This document shows, one piece after another, positions 26,074-35,400 of a DNA stretch of 64,000 nt. The stretch covers positions 7,688 through 71,687 of the forward strand of contig NZ_JAKKIE010000016.1 of NCBI RefSeq assembly GCF_021742065.1. Direction: 5' to 3'. The number at the start of each line of letters is the position of its first letter. Within the stretch, counting starts at the first letter, position 1. The position numbers and the translations under genes were made by a program. A model generated the notes under the pieces. That model was given only the letters and a program-made list of their open reading frames with translations, was not told where the DNA came from and did not search any database. Source of the DNA: Rhizorhapis sp. SPR117 (lineage in GTDB: Bacteria > Pseudomonadota > Alphaproteobacteria > Sphingomonadales > Sphingomonadaceae).

Positions 26074-26904
26074 TCAATTTGAGCATTTTAATGCGAGCCG
26101 CCGGTCGAGGAGCTGCGAGCGCTGCTCGACTGACAGGTCCCGGCCATGGGTCACATCGATCTCGCTATAGACATCGCAGGCTTGCCCGGTGTTTTCCGGA
26201 CTTATCGCAGCGAGCGATTCACCAAGCGCGAAGAGGTTAGCGACGGCGAAGGGTGCCTCTGGATGCTGTTGATAGAGGTCCAGGAATATTTGCGCAGCCT
26301 GAGCGGGCTTGCCCTGGCCCTTGAACGCACGCCCAAGTTGGTAGCGGGCTTCAGGAAGCCTGGGATCGGAGGGATAGCTGACAATGAAAGTGTCGAATGC
26401 GAATTCAGCCTTCGGCCAGTCGTGCCGATCGGCATAGCCCATCGCCTGCTTGAACCGTGCATCGGCGTCGAGGGGAGCCGCGGGCGGCTCGGCGATGATG
26501 TCCGTAGCTGCGGCGGCGGGCGCCGACGGCGGTTGGTTCTCGACGGTATCGAGCCTTGCCTCGACATCGCGCTTCATCCGCTGCAATTGCTCCACGGTGG
26601 TGGTCAATTCGCGATGATCGCGCTCCTGGGACGCAACCAGGTTGGAAATAGCACGCTCCAGTGCAGCAAGGCGGCGATCAAGCTGCAGGTAGACGTCATC
26701 GCGAGAATCAGAGGAGCGTGAACTCCGATCGGTTTGTCGCTGAAGCTCGCGGGCCACTTTTTCGAGTCGATCGAGGCGCTGCTCGACAGCCCCGAGCGTT
26801 TGGGCCTGCGCGAGATTCGCAAGACCCAGGCTGCTGACCCCGATCAGGGCCAGTACCCAACGCCTGGGTCGGAAAACACCTCCGATAGCTACTGGAGTCG
26901 GCAT
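26074..26904 (-). CDS. cpoB: CpoB/YbgF-like Tol-associated periplasmic protein
   Basis: A 276-aa exported protein (signal peptide ending near NLAQA). Residues about 35-125 form a coiled coil (VEQRLDRLEKVARELQRQ, DRRLAALERAISNLV), and the C-terminal part has TPR-like repeats (FKQAMGYADRHDWPKAEFAF, EARYQLGRAFKGQGKPAQAA). This is the CpoB/YbgF architecture, which coordinates peptidoglycan synthesis and outer-membrane constriction with Tol. Last gene of the tol set; ompW stops 2 bp upstream. Confidence 0.85.
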   Translation of the reverse strand: MPTPVAIGGVFRPRRWVLALIGVSSLGLANLAQAQTLGAVEQRLDRLEKVARELQRQTDRSSRSSDSRDDVYLQLDRRLAALERAISNLVASQERDHRELTTTVEQLQRMKRDVEARLDTVENQPPSAPAAAATDIIAEPPAAPLDADARFKQAMGYADRHDWPKAEFAFDTFIVSYPSDPRLPEARYQLGRAFKGQGKPAQAAQIFLDLYQQHPEAPFAVANLFALGESLAAISPENTGQACDVYSEIDVTHGRDLSVEQRSQLLDRRLALKCSN

Positions 26905-26906
26905 CG

Positions 26907-27563
26907 TCAGAACCGGAAGCCCACGCCGGCGCCAATGATCACCGAGCGCATCTCGTGGGAGAAGGTCTGGCTGCCGCCATCTTCCACCCGGAATTTCGAA
27001 TTGCTCCCGAGGTACTTGGCATCGACATTGACGTAGAACTGATCGTTCAGAGCGATGTCGGCCCCGACCTGGGCAACCGGCGCAAGGCCGCCCTTGAGGT
27101 GTGTAGAGTAGGACTGTGTGAAGGGATTGTCGCGATCGGTAAGGATTTCGCCGGCCTTCTCGCTGTAGAAGTTGGCGTAGGCGACACCTACACCGACATA
27201 GGGCCGGAAGAATTTGGAGTCCGGCAGAAGGTGATATTGGAGCGTCGCAGATGGCGTGATGAGACCCGCTGAAGACAGCGTCCGCCCTGCCCCGTCCTTC
27301 AGGTCATAAGAAGTCACTCCGAACCCGATCTCGGTAGCAATGTGATCGGTCATGAAGAAGGTTAGGCTCGCCTCGCCCCCAATAGCGGCTTTGGGTTTGG
27401 CGGTTACGGTTGTGTCGTCGACATCGATGGTGACGCGGCTGCTTCCCGGATGCAGGACGTATCCGCCGCGAACCTTGATCAGAATATCGCCCGGCGCCGC
27501 ATAAGCGGGACTGCCGGCGGCCATGACCGCGACTGCGGCACAACCTATTATGAGAGCACGCAT
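26907..27563 (-). CDS. ompW: OmpW-family outer-membrane protein
   Basis: A 218-aa protein with signal peptide ending near SPAYA and an eight-stranded barrel pattern of alternating residues. OmpW hallmarks include GDILIKVRGGYVLHP, FFMTDHIATEIGFGV, PSATLQYHLLPDSKFFRPYV and a terminal aromatic GVGFRF that suits BAM recognition. OmpW proteins form small hydrophobic channels. Its place between pal and cpoB is not the usual tol arrangement. Confidence 0.88.
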   Translation of the reverse strand: MRALIIGCAAVAVMAAGSPAYAAPGDILIKVRGGYVLHPGSSRVTIDVDDTTVTAKPKAAIGGEASLTFFMTDHIATEIGFGVTSYDLKDGAGRTLSSAGLITPSATLQYHLLPDSKFFRPYVGVGVAYANFYSEKAGEILTDRDNPFTQSYSTHLKGGLAPVAQVGADIALNDQFYVNVDAKYLGSNSKFRVEDGGSQTFSHEMRSVIIGAGVGFRF

Positions 27564-27576
27564 TGATTACCCTTTC

Positions 27577-28158
27577 TCAATGTCCTGACACACTGGGCGC
27601 GCCGATAAGGACGGTCTCGCCGCGGCGGTTCGATTTCTGGCTCGCTTCATCGAGGCCAACCGCGGCCGGACGCTGCTTGCCGAACGAAATGATGGTGAGG
27701 CGCTCTGCCTCGATGCCGCGCGCGGCCAAATGGAATTTCATGGCTGTCGCGCGTCTCTCGCCAAGCGCGAGCTGATGCTCGCGCGTTCCGAAGGCGTCGG
27801 CGTGACCCTGGAGCGATGCGCGAACATCGGGATGTTCACGCAGCCATTCGGCCTGCGCGTCGAGCGTCTTGCGCCCTTCGTCCGTGAGGGTCGCGCTGTT
27901 GCGTTCGAAATAGATCCGTGAAATTTGCGCGAAGCGATCGAAATCAGCTGTCGTCGCATCATCTCGCAGCGAAGGCCGCAAGACGGCTTGACTACGCTCT
28001 GGCTGCGGGGGTTGGGGTGCCCCCATGTCGAAGATCGGCGCGGGCGGCAGCATCTGGGTGGGTCGCTGACAGGCCGCGAGCACGCCGCACAGCGCCAGGA
28101 AGGAGAGGCGCAGCAGGTGACCGTTAATCGGGCTGGTTCCGGATGGTTTGTGTCTCAT
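27577..28158 (-). CDS. pal: Pal-like peptidoglycan-associated lipoprotein
   Basis: A 193-aa lipoprotein. The signal peptide ends in a lipobox GVLAAC near residue 29, followed by a Pro-rich linker. The OmpA-like domain (IYFERNSATLTDEGRKTLDA, LQGHADAFGTREHQLALGER, TIISFGKQRPAA) binds peptidoglycan; Asp in HADAFG and Arg in LGERRA are the expected diaminopimelate contacts. ATG 28158 overlaps the tolB stop (ATGA), so the upstream same-frame extension is discarded. Confidence 0.9.
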   Translation of the reverse strand: MRHKPSGTSPINGHLLRLSFLALCGVLAACQRPTQMLPPAPIFDMGAPQPPQPERSQAVLRPSLRDDATTADFDRFAQISRIYFERNSATLTDEGRKTLDAQAEWLREHPDVRASLQGHADAFGTREHQLALGERRATAMKFHLAARGIEAERLTIISFGKQRPAAVGLDEASQKSNRRGETVLIGAPSVSGH

Positions 28159-29468
28159 GGCCGTTTCCCCGACCAGGCCGGATCGGAGGCCGATCCCTGC
28201 GTGCGAACCTGATGCTGCGCCTTGCCTGTCAGATCGGTGATCCAAAGCGATGGACGGGAGCCGCCGGCGGTTGTCCGCTGAAAGGCGATGGCCCGGCCGC
28301 TCAATGCCCAGGACGGATCCTCATCATGGGCTCCGTTCGTGATAATCCGTCGACCGGAGCCGTCGGGCTTCATGACACCGATACGCAGCCGCCCGCTCTC
28401 GATGTGAGTATAGGCGATCATGTCGTCACGCGGGCTCCAGCTCGGCGATCCGTAGGCGCCCGCTCCGAAGCTGATGCGGCGCTGGCCGCTGCCATTGGCT
28501 GCCATCACATAGAGTTGCTGCTCACCTGAACGGTCGGATTCAAAAACGATCGACGTGCCGTCTGGCGAGTAACTGGGGCTGGTGTCGGCGCCGGCCTCAT
28601 TGGTGAGTTGGCGGACCGACCCGCTGGCAAGCTCGATCGCGTAAATATCCGAGTCTCCTCCCCGCGTGAGCGCGAAGACCACGGAGCGGCCATCGGGCGA
28701 GAAGCGGGGCGCGAATGGCACGCCATCGGGCGTATTGAGGGTAGTCGCCTGGCCGCTATCGAGGTCGGCCACGACCAGCTTTGGCTGGGCATCCTGATAG
28801 GACATGAAGACGATGCGTCGGATATCGGGTGCGAAAGCAGGCATCGCGACGAGCTGAAGGCCGCGTGTCAGCGACGTGGCATTCGCTCCGTCATAATCCG
28901 TCGCGACGAGATGGGTGCCTTGGTCCGGTGGCTGTCCATCCTCCGCGACGTACAGCAGGCGCGTGTCGAAGTGACCCGGGTCGCCCGTCGTGAACGAAAA
29001 CACCATATCCGCGCATTTGTGGGCCGCTCGCCGCCACTGCGCCGTCGAGACAAGGATCCGCTGAGAAGCTTCCACCTTTCCGCCGAAAACGTCGTAGAGC
29101 AGGCATTCATAGGCAAGGCGTCCGTCTTCGGCGGCTTGCGCGCGGCCGATGACCAGCGCCTGTGCGCCAGCGCGCATGAAGGGCGCGAGCACGACTTCCT
29201 GATCGGCCGCAAGGCGTCCCTCGACGGCGACGAGGCGATAGAGCCCCGCCGAAAGCAGGTCATCACGAACGATATGTGAAAGGGCCACGCCCATGTCGCC
29301 GACATCCGGCACCCCCGCCAGCGGCCCGCTGCTCACCTCCGGTATCGCGATCGGCAACGGCGATGCCACGCCTTGGGTGATGTCAACGTGGAGCGGCCCT
29401 TGCGCCGCGGCCGGCGTCCCGATCAGAGCCAGGCAAGCGAGGATCGACCGACGGTCCAATCTCTTCAT
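28155..29468 (-). CDS. tolB: TolB-like periplasmic beta-propeller
   Basis: A 437-aa exported protein (signal peptide ending near TPAAA). The N-terminal domain (PIAIPEVSSGPLAG, LSHIVRDDLLSAGLYRLV) is followed by PD40 propeller blades (PRFSPDGRSVVFALTRGGDS, PSYSPDGTSIVFESDRSGEQ, PSWSPRDDMIAYTHIESG). TolB bridges TolA and Pal during outer-membrane invagination. Both ends overlap neighbours by ATGA. Full-length. Confidence 0.93.
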   Translation of the reverse strand: MKRLDRRSILACLALIGTPAAAQGPLHVDITQGVASPLPIAIPEVSSGPLAGVPDVGDMGVALSHIVRDDLLSAGLYRLVAVEGRLAADQEVVLAPFMRAGAQALVIGRAQAAEDGRLAYECLLYDVFGGKVEASQRILVSTAQWRRAAHKCADMVFSFTTGDPGHFDTRLLYVAEDGQPPDQGTHLVATDYDGANATSLTRGLQLVAMPAFAPDIRRIVFMSYQDAQPKLVVADLDSGQATTLNTPDGVPFAPRFSPDGRSVVFALTRGGDSDIYAIELASGSVRQLTNEAGADTSPSYSPDGTSIVFESDRSGEQQLYVMAANGSGQRRISFGAGAYGSPSWSPRDDMIAYTHIESGRLRIGVMKPDGSGRRIITNGAHDEDPSWALSGRAIAFQRTTAGGSRPSLWITDLTGKAQHQVRTQGSASDPAWSGKRP

Positions 29469-30412
29469 GATACATCCTTCGGGTCGAAGTTCAGCTCGAC
29501 GCTGGACCAGGCGTCATAGAGTTCTGCCGGCAGCTTGAGAGGCGAACATCGCAGGACGGCCCGGCGCACGCTGCCAGACAGCGCATTGGCATAGGCGGTG
29601 TTGGTCGCCGTCCGTCCGGTCAGACGCGAGACGCTGGGTGTCCCGATGACCGTGCCGCCGCGGTCTAGGTCGATCCGCATCACGACGGTGACGTGTCCGC
29701 TGTTTTCCTCGGCGACGGGCGGGTTCCAGCATGGCGTGATCTGCGAGCGGATCATGTCGACGAGGTTCGCGCGCTGACGCACGGTCAAGCCTGCCGCGCC
29801 CTTGGGAACGGCTTGGCCGATGGCAGATCCGATAGTTGCCGAATTCAATCGGCTCCGCGGCGCCGTGCTCGTCTTCGCGGCGAGCGACTGCGACAAGGCC
29901 GACGTGTTCAGTCGACGGGCCGGTGGCGCGGGTGCGGGCCGGGCCGGTGGAACAACCGCGACCGTTGCGAGCCTGGACTTCGGTGGCGTGTCTGCGAAGA
30001 CGGGCACGGGCGTCACCGGCTTGACCGGTGCTGGCGCGAGTTCGGGCGCCGCATCAACTTTCGGCGCGGCCGTCACCACCGGCGGGGATGGCGCCGGCGC
30101 TGCGGGCTGCAGCGTCGGCCTCAATTGCTGCGGCGCCGGCTCCGGGCGCGGTGCTGGCATATCCGTCTGCTCGGGCGTTCCGGCATCTGCGGGCGTAAAC
30201 TGTGCTGCTTCCGTAAGGCTTTCGTTGACGTCGGAATCCGTAGGCACAACAGGCTCGGGCAGAGGCACGACATCTGCAAAGTCCGTGATCTCGATTTCCA
30301 TGGGGGCTGGCGGCGGCACGTCGTTCTGCGACCGCAGCGTGATCAACGACATCATCGCCAGTAAGGCGATATGCAGGATCAGCGAGGTGGCCGAAGAAAG
30401 CCGAGCGTTCAC
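29465..30412 (-). CDS. tolA: TolA-like energy-transducing protein
   Basis: A 315-aa protein with an N-terminal membrane helix (LILHIALLAMMSLITL), a long Pro/Ala-rich periplasmic linker (about 35-200) and a C-terminal TolA/TonB-like domain (QITPCWNPP, VVMRIDLDRGGTVIGTPSVS, ALSGSVRRAVLRCSPL). It transmits proton-motive-force-driven motion from TolQR to TolB-Pal. Both ends overlap neighbours by ATGA. The linker is Pro-rich rather than the Lys/Glu/Ala helix of enterobacterial TolA, as is common in alphaproteobacteria. Confidence 0.88.
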   Translation of the reverse strand: MNARLSSATSLILHIALLAMMSLITLRSQNDVPPPAPMEIEITDFADVVPLPEPVVPTDSDVNESLTEAAQFTPADAGTPEQTDMPAPRPEPAPQQLRPTLQPAAPAPSPPVVTAAPKVDAAPELAPAPVKPVTPVPVFADTPPKSRLATVAVVPPARPAPAPPARRLNTSALSQSLAAKTSTAPRSRLNSATIGSAIGQAVPKGAAGLTVRQRANLVDMIRSQITPCWNPPVAEENSGHVTVVMRIDLDRGGTVIGTPSVSRLTGRTATNTAYANALSGSVRRAVLRCSPLKLPAELYDAWSSVELNFDPKDVS

Positions 30413-30873
30413 GGGATGGTCTGCTCGAGGTCGCGCATTCGCGAGTCCGACAGGAACGCGACCTTGATGAACCCGGCGTTCGCGATCTGCGACACGACGC
30501 CCATGACCACGCCATAGTCGATCGAACGATCGGCCCCGACGAACACGCGCATCTGCGTAGGATCGCCCGATGCCTGAGCGAGCTGCTGTAGCGTAGTGGG
30601 AAATTCGTCCGGCGCGACCAGGGCTTCGCCGACATAGATTTGGCCGGCAGCGTCGATGGAAATCTCGATCGGCTCCATGTCGGCGGCGAGCTGCTGGGTC
30701 CGGGCCTGGGGAAGATCGACCTTGATCCCGGTCGCCATCATCGGGGCGGTGATCATGAAGATGACGAGCAGAACCAGCATGACGTCAACGAAGGGCGTGA
30801 CGTTGATGTCGCTGAGATATTGCGGCTTGGACGCCCCCTTGCCGCCGCTGAGGAAATTAGATGTGGAGGCCAT
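30409..30873 (-). CDS. tolR: TolR/ExbD proton-channel subunit
   Basis: A 154-aa ExbD/TolR protein. The single membrane helix carries the conserved Asp in INVTPFVDVMLVLLVIFMIT, and the periplasmic domain has VFVGADRSIDYGVVMGVV. I prefer ATG 30873, preceded by GGAACG; a GTG at 30888 is possible. Overlaps tolA by ATGA and lies 63 bp after tolQ. Confidence 0.92.
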   Translation of the reverse strand: MASTSNFLSGGKGASKPQYLSDINVTPFVDVMLVLLVIFMITAPMMATGIKVDLPQARTQQLAADMEPIEISIDAAGQIYVGEALVAPDEFPTTLQQLAQASGDPTQMRVFVGADRSIDYGVVMGVVSQIANAGFIKVAFLSDSRMRDLEQTIP

Positions 30874-30936
30874 GGTCGTTCCGATCACAGGACAGCTGGA
30901 TGCGGCGATTACCGCAGCGGATGGTCGCTGCCGGCA

Positions 30937-31626
30937 TCACCGCCGGCCCCGCCCGCTGAAATGCCGGGAAATGGCGACCTCGAGCAGCCCCGCGGTCGAC
31001 CGCCACTCGGCATCGACTTCGGCGATACCTTGCTGCAACCGGTTATAGCCGATGACGGCCGGGATCGCGCAGAAGAGGCCGATGGCGGTCGCCAGCAGCG
31101 CTTCGGCGATACCGGGCGCCACGACGGCGAGCGAGGTGTCCTGGCTCAACCCGATGGCGAGAAAGCTTCGCATGATACCCCAGACCGTCCCAAACAGCCC
31201 GATGAAGGGTGCGGTCGATCCGATCGTGGCGAGCCAGGCAGTTCGGCCAGAAAGCCGCCGGCCCTCTCGTGTGACTGCCATCTCGGCGATCGAGAGGATG
31301 CGTTCGCGTGCCTGGTCGTAGTCGTGCTGCGGGTTTTCGCTGGACCAACGCCATTCAGCGCCAATCGCGCTCAGGATGGGAACGATCTGACCGCGTTCCT
31401 GCTCGATCAGCTGATCCAGTTCGTCGCGCGTACCGACCGATGTCAGCGCACGCCTTGCGTTGCGAACATGACGCCGCTCACGCAGGATGGTCCAGCTGCG
31501 ATTGATTATCAGCGACCAGGACGCGATCGACGCCAAAATGAGGAGGATGATAATGCTCTGGACGAGCCAGTCCGCGCTCATGAAGATGTGCAACGGTGAC
31601 GCTGTCGATGCGGACCCGGCATTCAT
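30937..31626 (-). CDS. tolQ: TolQ/ExbB proton-channel subunit
   Basis: A 229-aa polytopic inner-membrane protein. Three helices are visible: WLVQSIIILLILASIASWSL near 20-40, LATIGSTAPFIGLFGTVWGI near 130-155 and VVAPGIAEALLATAIGLFCA near 170-195, with the conserved Thr/Pro residues of MotA/TolQ/ExbB. With TolR it uses the proton motive force to move TolA. First gene of the tol set, 45 bp after the peptidoglycan-binding-like gene. Confidence 0.93.
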   Translation of the reverse strand: MNAGSASTASPLHIFMSADWLVQSIIILLILASIASWSLIINRSWTILRERRHVRNARRALTSVGTRDELDQLIEQERGQIVPILSAIGAEWRWSSENPQHDYDQARERILSIAEMAVTREGRRLSGRTAWLATIGSTAPFIGLFGTVWGIMRSFLAIGLSQDTSLAVVAPGIAEALLATAIGLFCAIPAVIGYNRLQQGIAEVDAEWRSTAGLLEVAISRHFSGRGRR

Positions 31627-31671
31627 ATGATTATCCCCCTCGTTATTTCGTGTCGAAGCCCGGCGCCCGCA

Positions 31672-32277
31672 TCAGCGTTTGATGACCGCGCGAATGAACG
31701 TGTCGATGTCGGGCAAGCCAGTCACCGGAATGGATTCCTTTCGCTGGAATTCCTTTAGCGCCGCCACGAGAAGCGCGCTTGCGAGGCCATCGGCCCGTCC
31801 GCTGAAGGCCCTCTTTGCAATGAGTGCGGTCTGAAGCGTACGCAGGGCTTCCTGATGGATTTTAACCGCCTTGCCATCGGCTTGAACCTCGACGAGCGGC
31901 GAAGCGCTGGCCTGCCGCATCGGAGCCAGCGCGGTAATGGCTGAATGGGCCGCCTGTTCAACGCTCGCCTTGCCATTGCTCTTGCAGATGGCCGCGACGA
32001 TGTTGGGAAAATCTGTCCCTGCTTCGGTAGGGATGAAATCGTAGGTGTTCGGCTCGGTCCGGTTGCGCGCGCTCGCATAACCCAGGAGCCAGCTGGCGTA
32101 GCGGGCGTTGTCTTCCGGCTTGCCAGCGGCCGCGAGATAGGCAGCGCAGCTTTGCGAGCCAGGACCTCGAATGGAAAACTTGCCGGAGCCGTCGGCTGCC
32201 TGCCCCGCGCTCGCCGTGACGAGCAGACCCATGATCACGACGGGCTTGAGAGCGTAACGAAGAATGGGACAGGGCAT
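31672..32277 (-). CDS. Periplasmic protein, HdeA-like N-term and PG-binding-like C-term
   Basis: A 201-aa exported protein (signal peptide ending near AGQAA). The N-terminal half has SCAAYLAAAGK, a helix YASWLLGYASARNR and AAICKSNGKASVEQAAHSA, with two Cys that could form a disulfide, reminiscent of HdeA/Rap1a-like periplasmic helical proteins. The C-terminal segment SALLVAALKEFQRKESIPVT resembles the helix of a peptidoglycan-binding repeat. It lies between hfaD and tolQ on the same strand, so it may link the adhesin unit to the cell wall; this is inference. Confidence 0.6.
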   Translation of the reverse strand: MPCPILRYALKPVVIMGLLVTASAGQAADGSGKFSIRGPGSQSCAAYLAAAGKPEDNARYASWLLGYASARNRTEPNTYDFIPTEAGTDFPNIVAAICKSNGKASVEQAAHSAITALAPMRQASASPLVEVQADGKAVKIHQEALRTLQTALIAKRAFSGRADGLASALLVAALKEFQRKESIPVTGLPDIDTFIRAVIKR

Positions 32278-32311
32278 GTCAGCGACGGATCTTTCTGAGG
32301 CTCCCGGAAGC

Positions 32312-32338
32312 CCCCCTGCCTTGGGGTGAGGCAGGGGG
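32312..32338. other. Hairpin 1 in the hfaD-2 / tol gap
   Basis: Perfect 10-bp arms CCCCCTGCCT and AGGCAGGGGG around TGGGGTG. No U-run follows on either strand. It lies 35 bp upstream of the periplasmic-protein ATG, so it may affect translation or processing rather than termination. Confidence 0.55.
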
Positions 32339-32352
32339 ATACCCGGATTTTA

Positions 32353-32371
32353 GTGGTCGGGGCGCGACCAC
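32353..32371. other. Hairpin 2 in the hfaD-2 / tol gap
   Basis: Arms GTGGTCG and CGACCAC around GGGCG. Short but perfect; second of three hairpins within 115 bp. Confidence 0.45.
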
Positions 32372-32395
32372 CAATTGTTAGGGGGTTCCCGGGCA

Positions 32396-32425
32396 TTCCG
32401 GCACCCTTAGGGCAGGGTGCCGGAA
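32396..32425 (-). terminator. Hairpin 3, possible attenuator after hfaD copy 2
   Basis: Perfect 12-bp arms TTCCGGCACCCT and AGGGTGCCGGAA with loop TAGGGC, 7 bp past the hfaD stop. Stable enough to act as a terminator or 3-prime-end stabiliser, though no U-run follows on the minus strand, so partial read-through to the tol genes is likely. Confidence 0.6.
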
Positions 32426-32431
32426 CTCTGC

Positions 32432-35400
32432 TTACGGGATAAGGTGCGACACCGTGACGTTCACGTTGTTCCCACCAACGGTGAGCGTGTTCGTCGCGCT
32501 GTTGCCGTAAGCCGCCGCCGACAAGGCATTGCCGTTGATCGACAGGCTGCTCTGGCTGACGGGACCGTTGTTGCCGGCACCAGTGCTGTTCGCATTGATG
32601 TTCAGCGATCCAGCCAGTGCACCGGTAGCCGCCGTGACGTTGCCGGTATTGAGCTGGTTGCTGGCGATGGCCGTCGTGGTCGGCACAACGCCCGCAACCG
32701 GGCTGTTGAGCGCGGCAAACGTCAACTGGTTGGTGGCAGCGTTGCCGTAAGCCACCGATGCCGCGCTGTTGCCATTCAGCGCCACCGCAGAGTTGGTCAC
32801 AGTCGGCGCATCGCCCAGGGTATTGAACCCAGCACCATAGGTGACGTTGGCTGCCGCGTTGATCGGACCGCTGTTGGCCTGCTCGTTCAGCACCGCAAAG
32901 GTGGCGCTTACGCTGTCAGCACGATCCGCATCGAGGCTCGTGCTGCCACCTGCGCTGTTGTTGGCAAACGCCGTCGCAGCCGCAGAAAGCGAGTTGGTCG
33001 AAGTGTTGCCACCCGCCCGTGCCGTGGTCGCATTGCCGGCAACCGTCAGCGCGCTGCTGTCGATTGGCGACGGGTCGGTGACACCGCCTTCATAACCGGA
33101 CACTTCGACACCAGCGGTGGTTGTCGCGGTTGCCGTTACCCCGGCCGCGCTTTCCTGCTGGTTAAGCACGCCAGCCGAGGCACTGGTGCTGTTTGCGGAC
33201 AGCGCCAGAGAATTGACCGAGCGATTCGAGGTGGCGTTGGCCTGTGTGGCGTTGCCATTCACGGTGACCGTGCTCTGCTGGATCCCATCCGTCACGAACT
33301 GAGCCGGATCGGTACCACCATCATTGTTCAAGATGTCGGTGGTGGCTGTCGCGGCAACGGTCCCGGCGTCAACTGCCTGGAAGTTGTTCACGACATAATC
33401 AGCGGCAGCGACATAATCGCTCGTCGCATCACCCGAGAGGCTGGCATTGGCGCCTTCCGTCGCGGGTGGCCCGGCATCGACCGTGGTCGAAGCAAGGTTG
33501 GTCGCGGCAGCAACCGTCATGCTGTTTTCAGCGGCATTGACGGTCGACGAAGCGCTGTTGGCGTTTCCGTTGAGAGCCAGCGTCGACAGTTCATTCGCAG
33601 CAGGTGCAGCGACGGACATCGTCGAGGTGGCCGTGGCGGAGTCAGCCCCACTGGTCTGAACCGACAGCAGAGCGCCGTTGGTGGCGATGCTGCCACCGCT
33701 GATGCCCACGACGTTGGCCGCGGTGTTACCCGTGGTCATTGCCGACTGGACATTGTCCGAAACGGACAACGTGCTGCTGGCGATGTCGCTCGTGTCGTCG
33801 TCGAGACCCGGAGCGCCAGCACCCAGCGTCGAGATGCCATATCCGGCAGTGACATTGGTTACGAGCGTGCCGGCACCGAGACCCTGAACGTTGGTCAGCG
33901 CATGATCGGCCGCGGCAACCCGATCCGAATCCAGAATACCGGCGGACGGATCGGCGGTCGCACCGACCGTCGTATCGCCAGCCGCAAGCGTGCTGGACCC
34001 AGCCACCGCCAGCGTGTTTGCGGCATCGTTGCCGGTGGTTGCGCCGCTGATGGCATTGCCGTCGACAAGTACCGAGCTGCTGGTCACATCGCGGCCAATA
34101 ACGGCGAAGGCGCCAGTGAAATCGGCAACCTGGGCGCTCAGAACGCCATCCATCTGCTGACTGCTGGCCAGTGCCGATGTGTTCGACAGATTGGTCGCGC
34201 TCAGGCCGACGGAATTGGCGACCGCGTTGCCGGTGACTGCCGAGTCCAGCGTGTTTTCGGACACGGAGAGCGTGCTGTCACTGACATCGCTCAGATCGTC
34301 GGGGGCGGTAACGCCTTCCGCCGTGATGCCGAATACTCCGCCAACGTTGCTCGTCAGTTCAGCGGTTTCGCCGACCGACTGGGTGTTTGCCACCGCCAGA
34401 TCGGCGATCGCCTGGACGGTGCCACCGCCGACTGTCGACGATGCTGCTGTCATTGCGCTTCCGCCAGACAGATCGGTCGCGTCAGCGACGATGCGGTTGG
34501 TCCCGCTGTTGCCCATGACCGAACCGTCTGTCGCATTGCCATTCACCGCAACGCTGCTGTTGGTGATGTCATTGCCGACAGTGACAATCACGCCACCGCT
34601 CGCCGGTGATCCCGCGCTGCCTAGCGTGGCGTACGCGGCGTCAAAAGTAGAGATGTCACTCAACTGATTGTCCGCGACAATCGTGATGACGCCAGTATCA
34701 TAAGTGAATGAAAGCGTCGGGTAGGCTGCTGCAAGGGCGTCACGATCTCCCGCACTGCCAGCCGCAGTACCGGTGAAGGTATAGTTACCATCTGCGCCAG
34801 TACTGCTTCCCGCGAAGGTAAACGGAACCGAACCAGCCGGCACAGCCGCCGTGCCTTCCGAACCGATCGCCGCAGCCAGATCGCCATCCATCGACTGGAC
34901 ATTGGCAACAGCAGCATTGGTCGCGATGTTCGTGCCCGACAGAGTGACGGCATTGCCGCCGGTCAGGCTCTGATTGCCCGCAACCGATGCGGTCAGCGTA
35001 TTGCCGAGCGACGCCACGCTGGAATCGATCACGCTTCCATCAATGTCCGTGCTGATGGATGTGCCGGCTGCGGGAGCCGCGACATCATCGACCAGACCGG
35101 CCGTGATCGTCGTTCCTTCAGACACCGTCTGCTGGCTCGCCACGGCAAAGGCCGCATTGGCGTTACCGTCGAACGCCGTTCCAATTTCCGAACCGCTGGT
35201 GTCGATCGTGGTGGCGGAAGCAGAAATCGCGTTTCCGCCACGGTTGCCGACCGCATTCGCCAGCACGCTGTTGTCAGACGCAGTGATGGCGGAATTCGCG
35301 CCGAGATCGCCGGTGATCACGTTCGAAACCATCGGACCATCGGTACCAGCACCGGTTACCGCGGCGTCGATCGCCACAGTGCCCGTGACGCTCTGCTGCG

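Noticed and set aside
32417..34609. 730-codon plus-strand frame opposite hfaD copy 2
   Set aside because: Same reason: long antisense frames arise from the repeat composition of hfaD.
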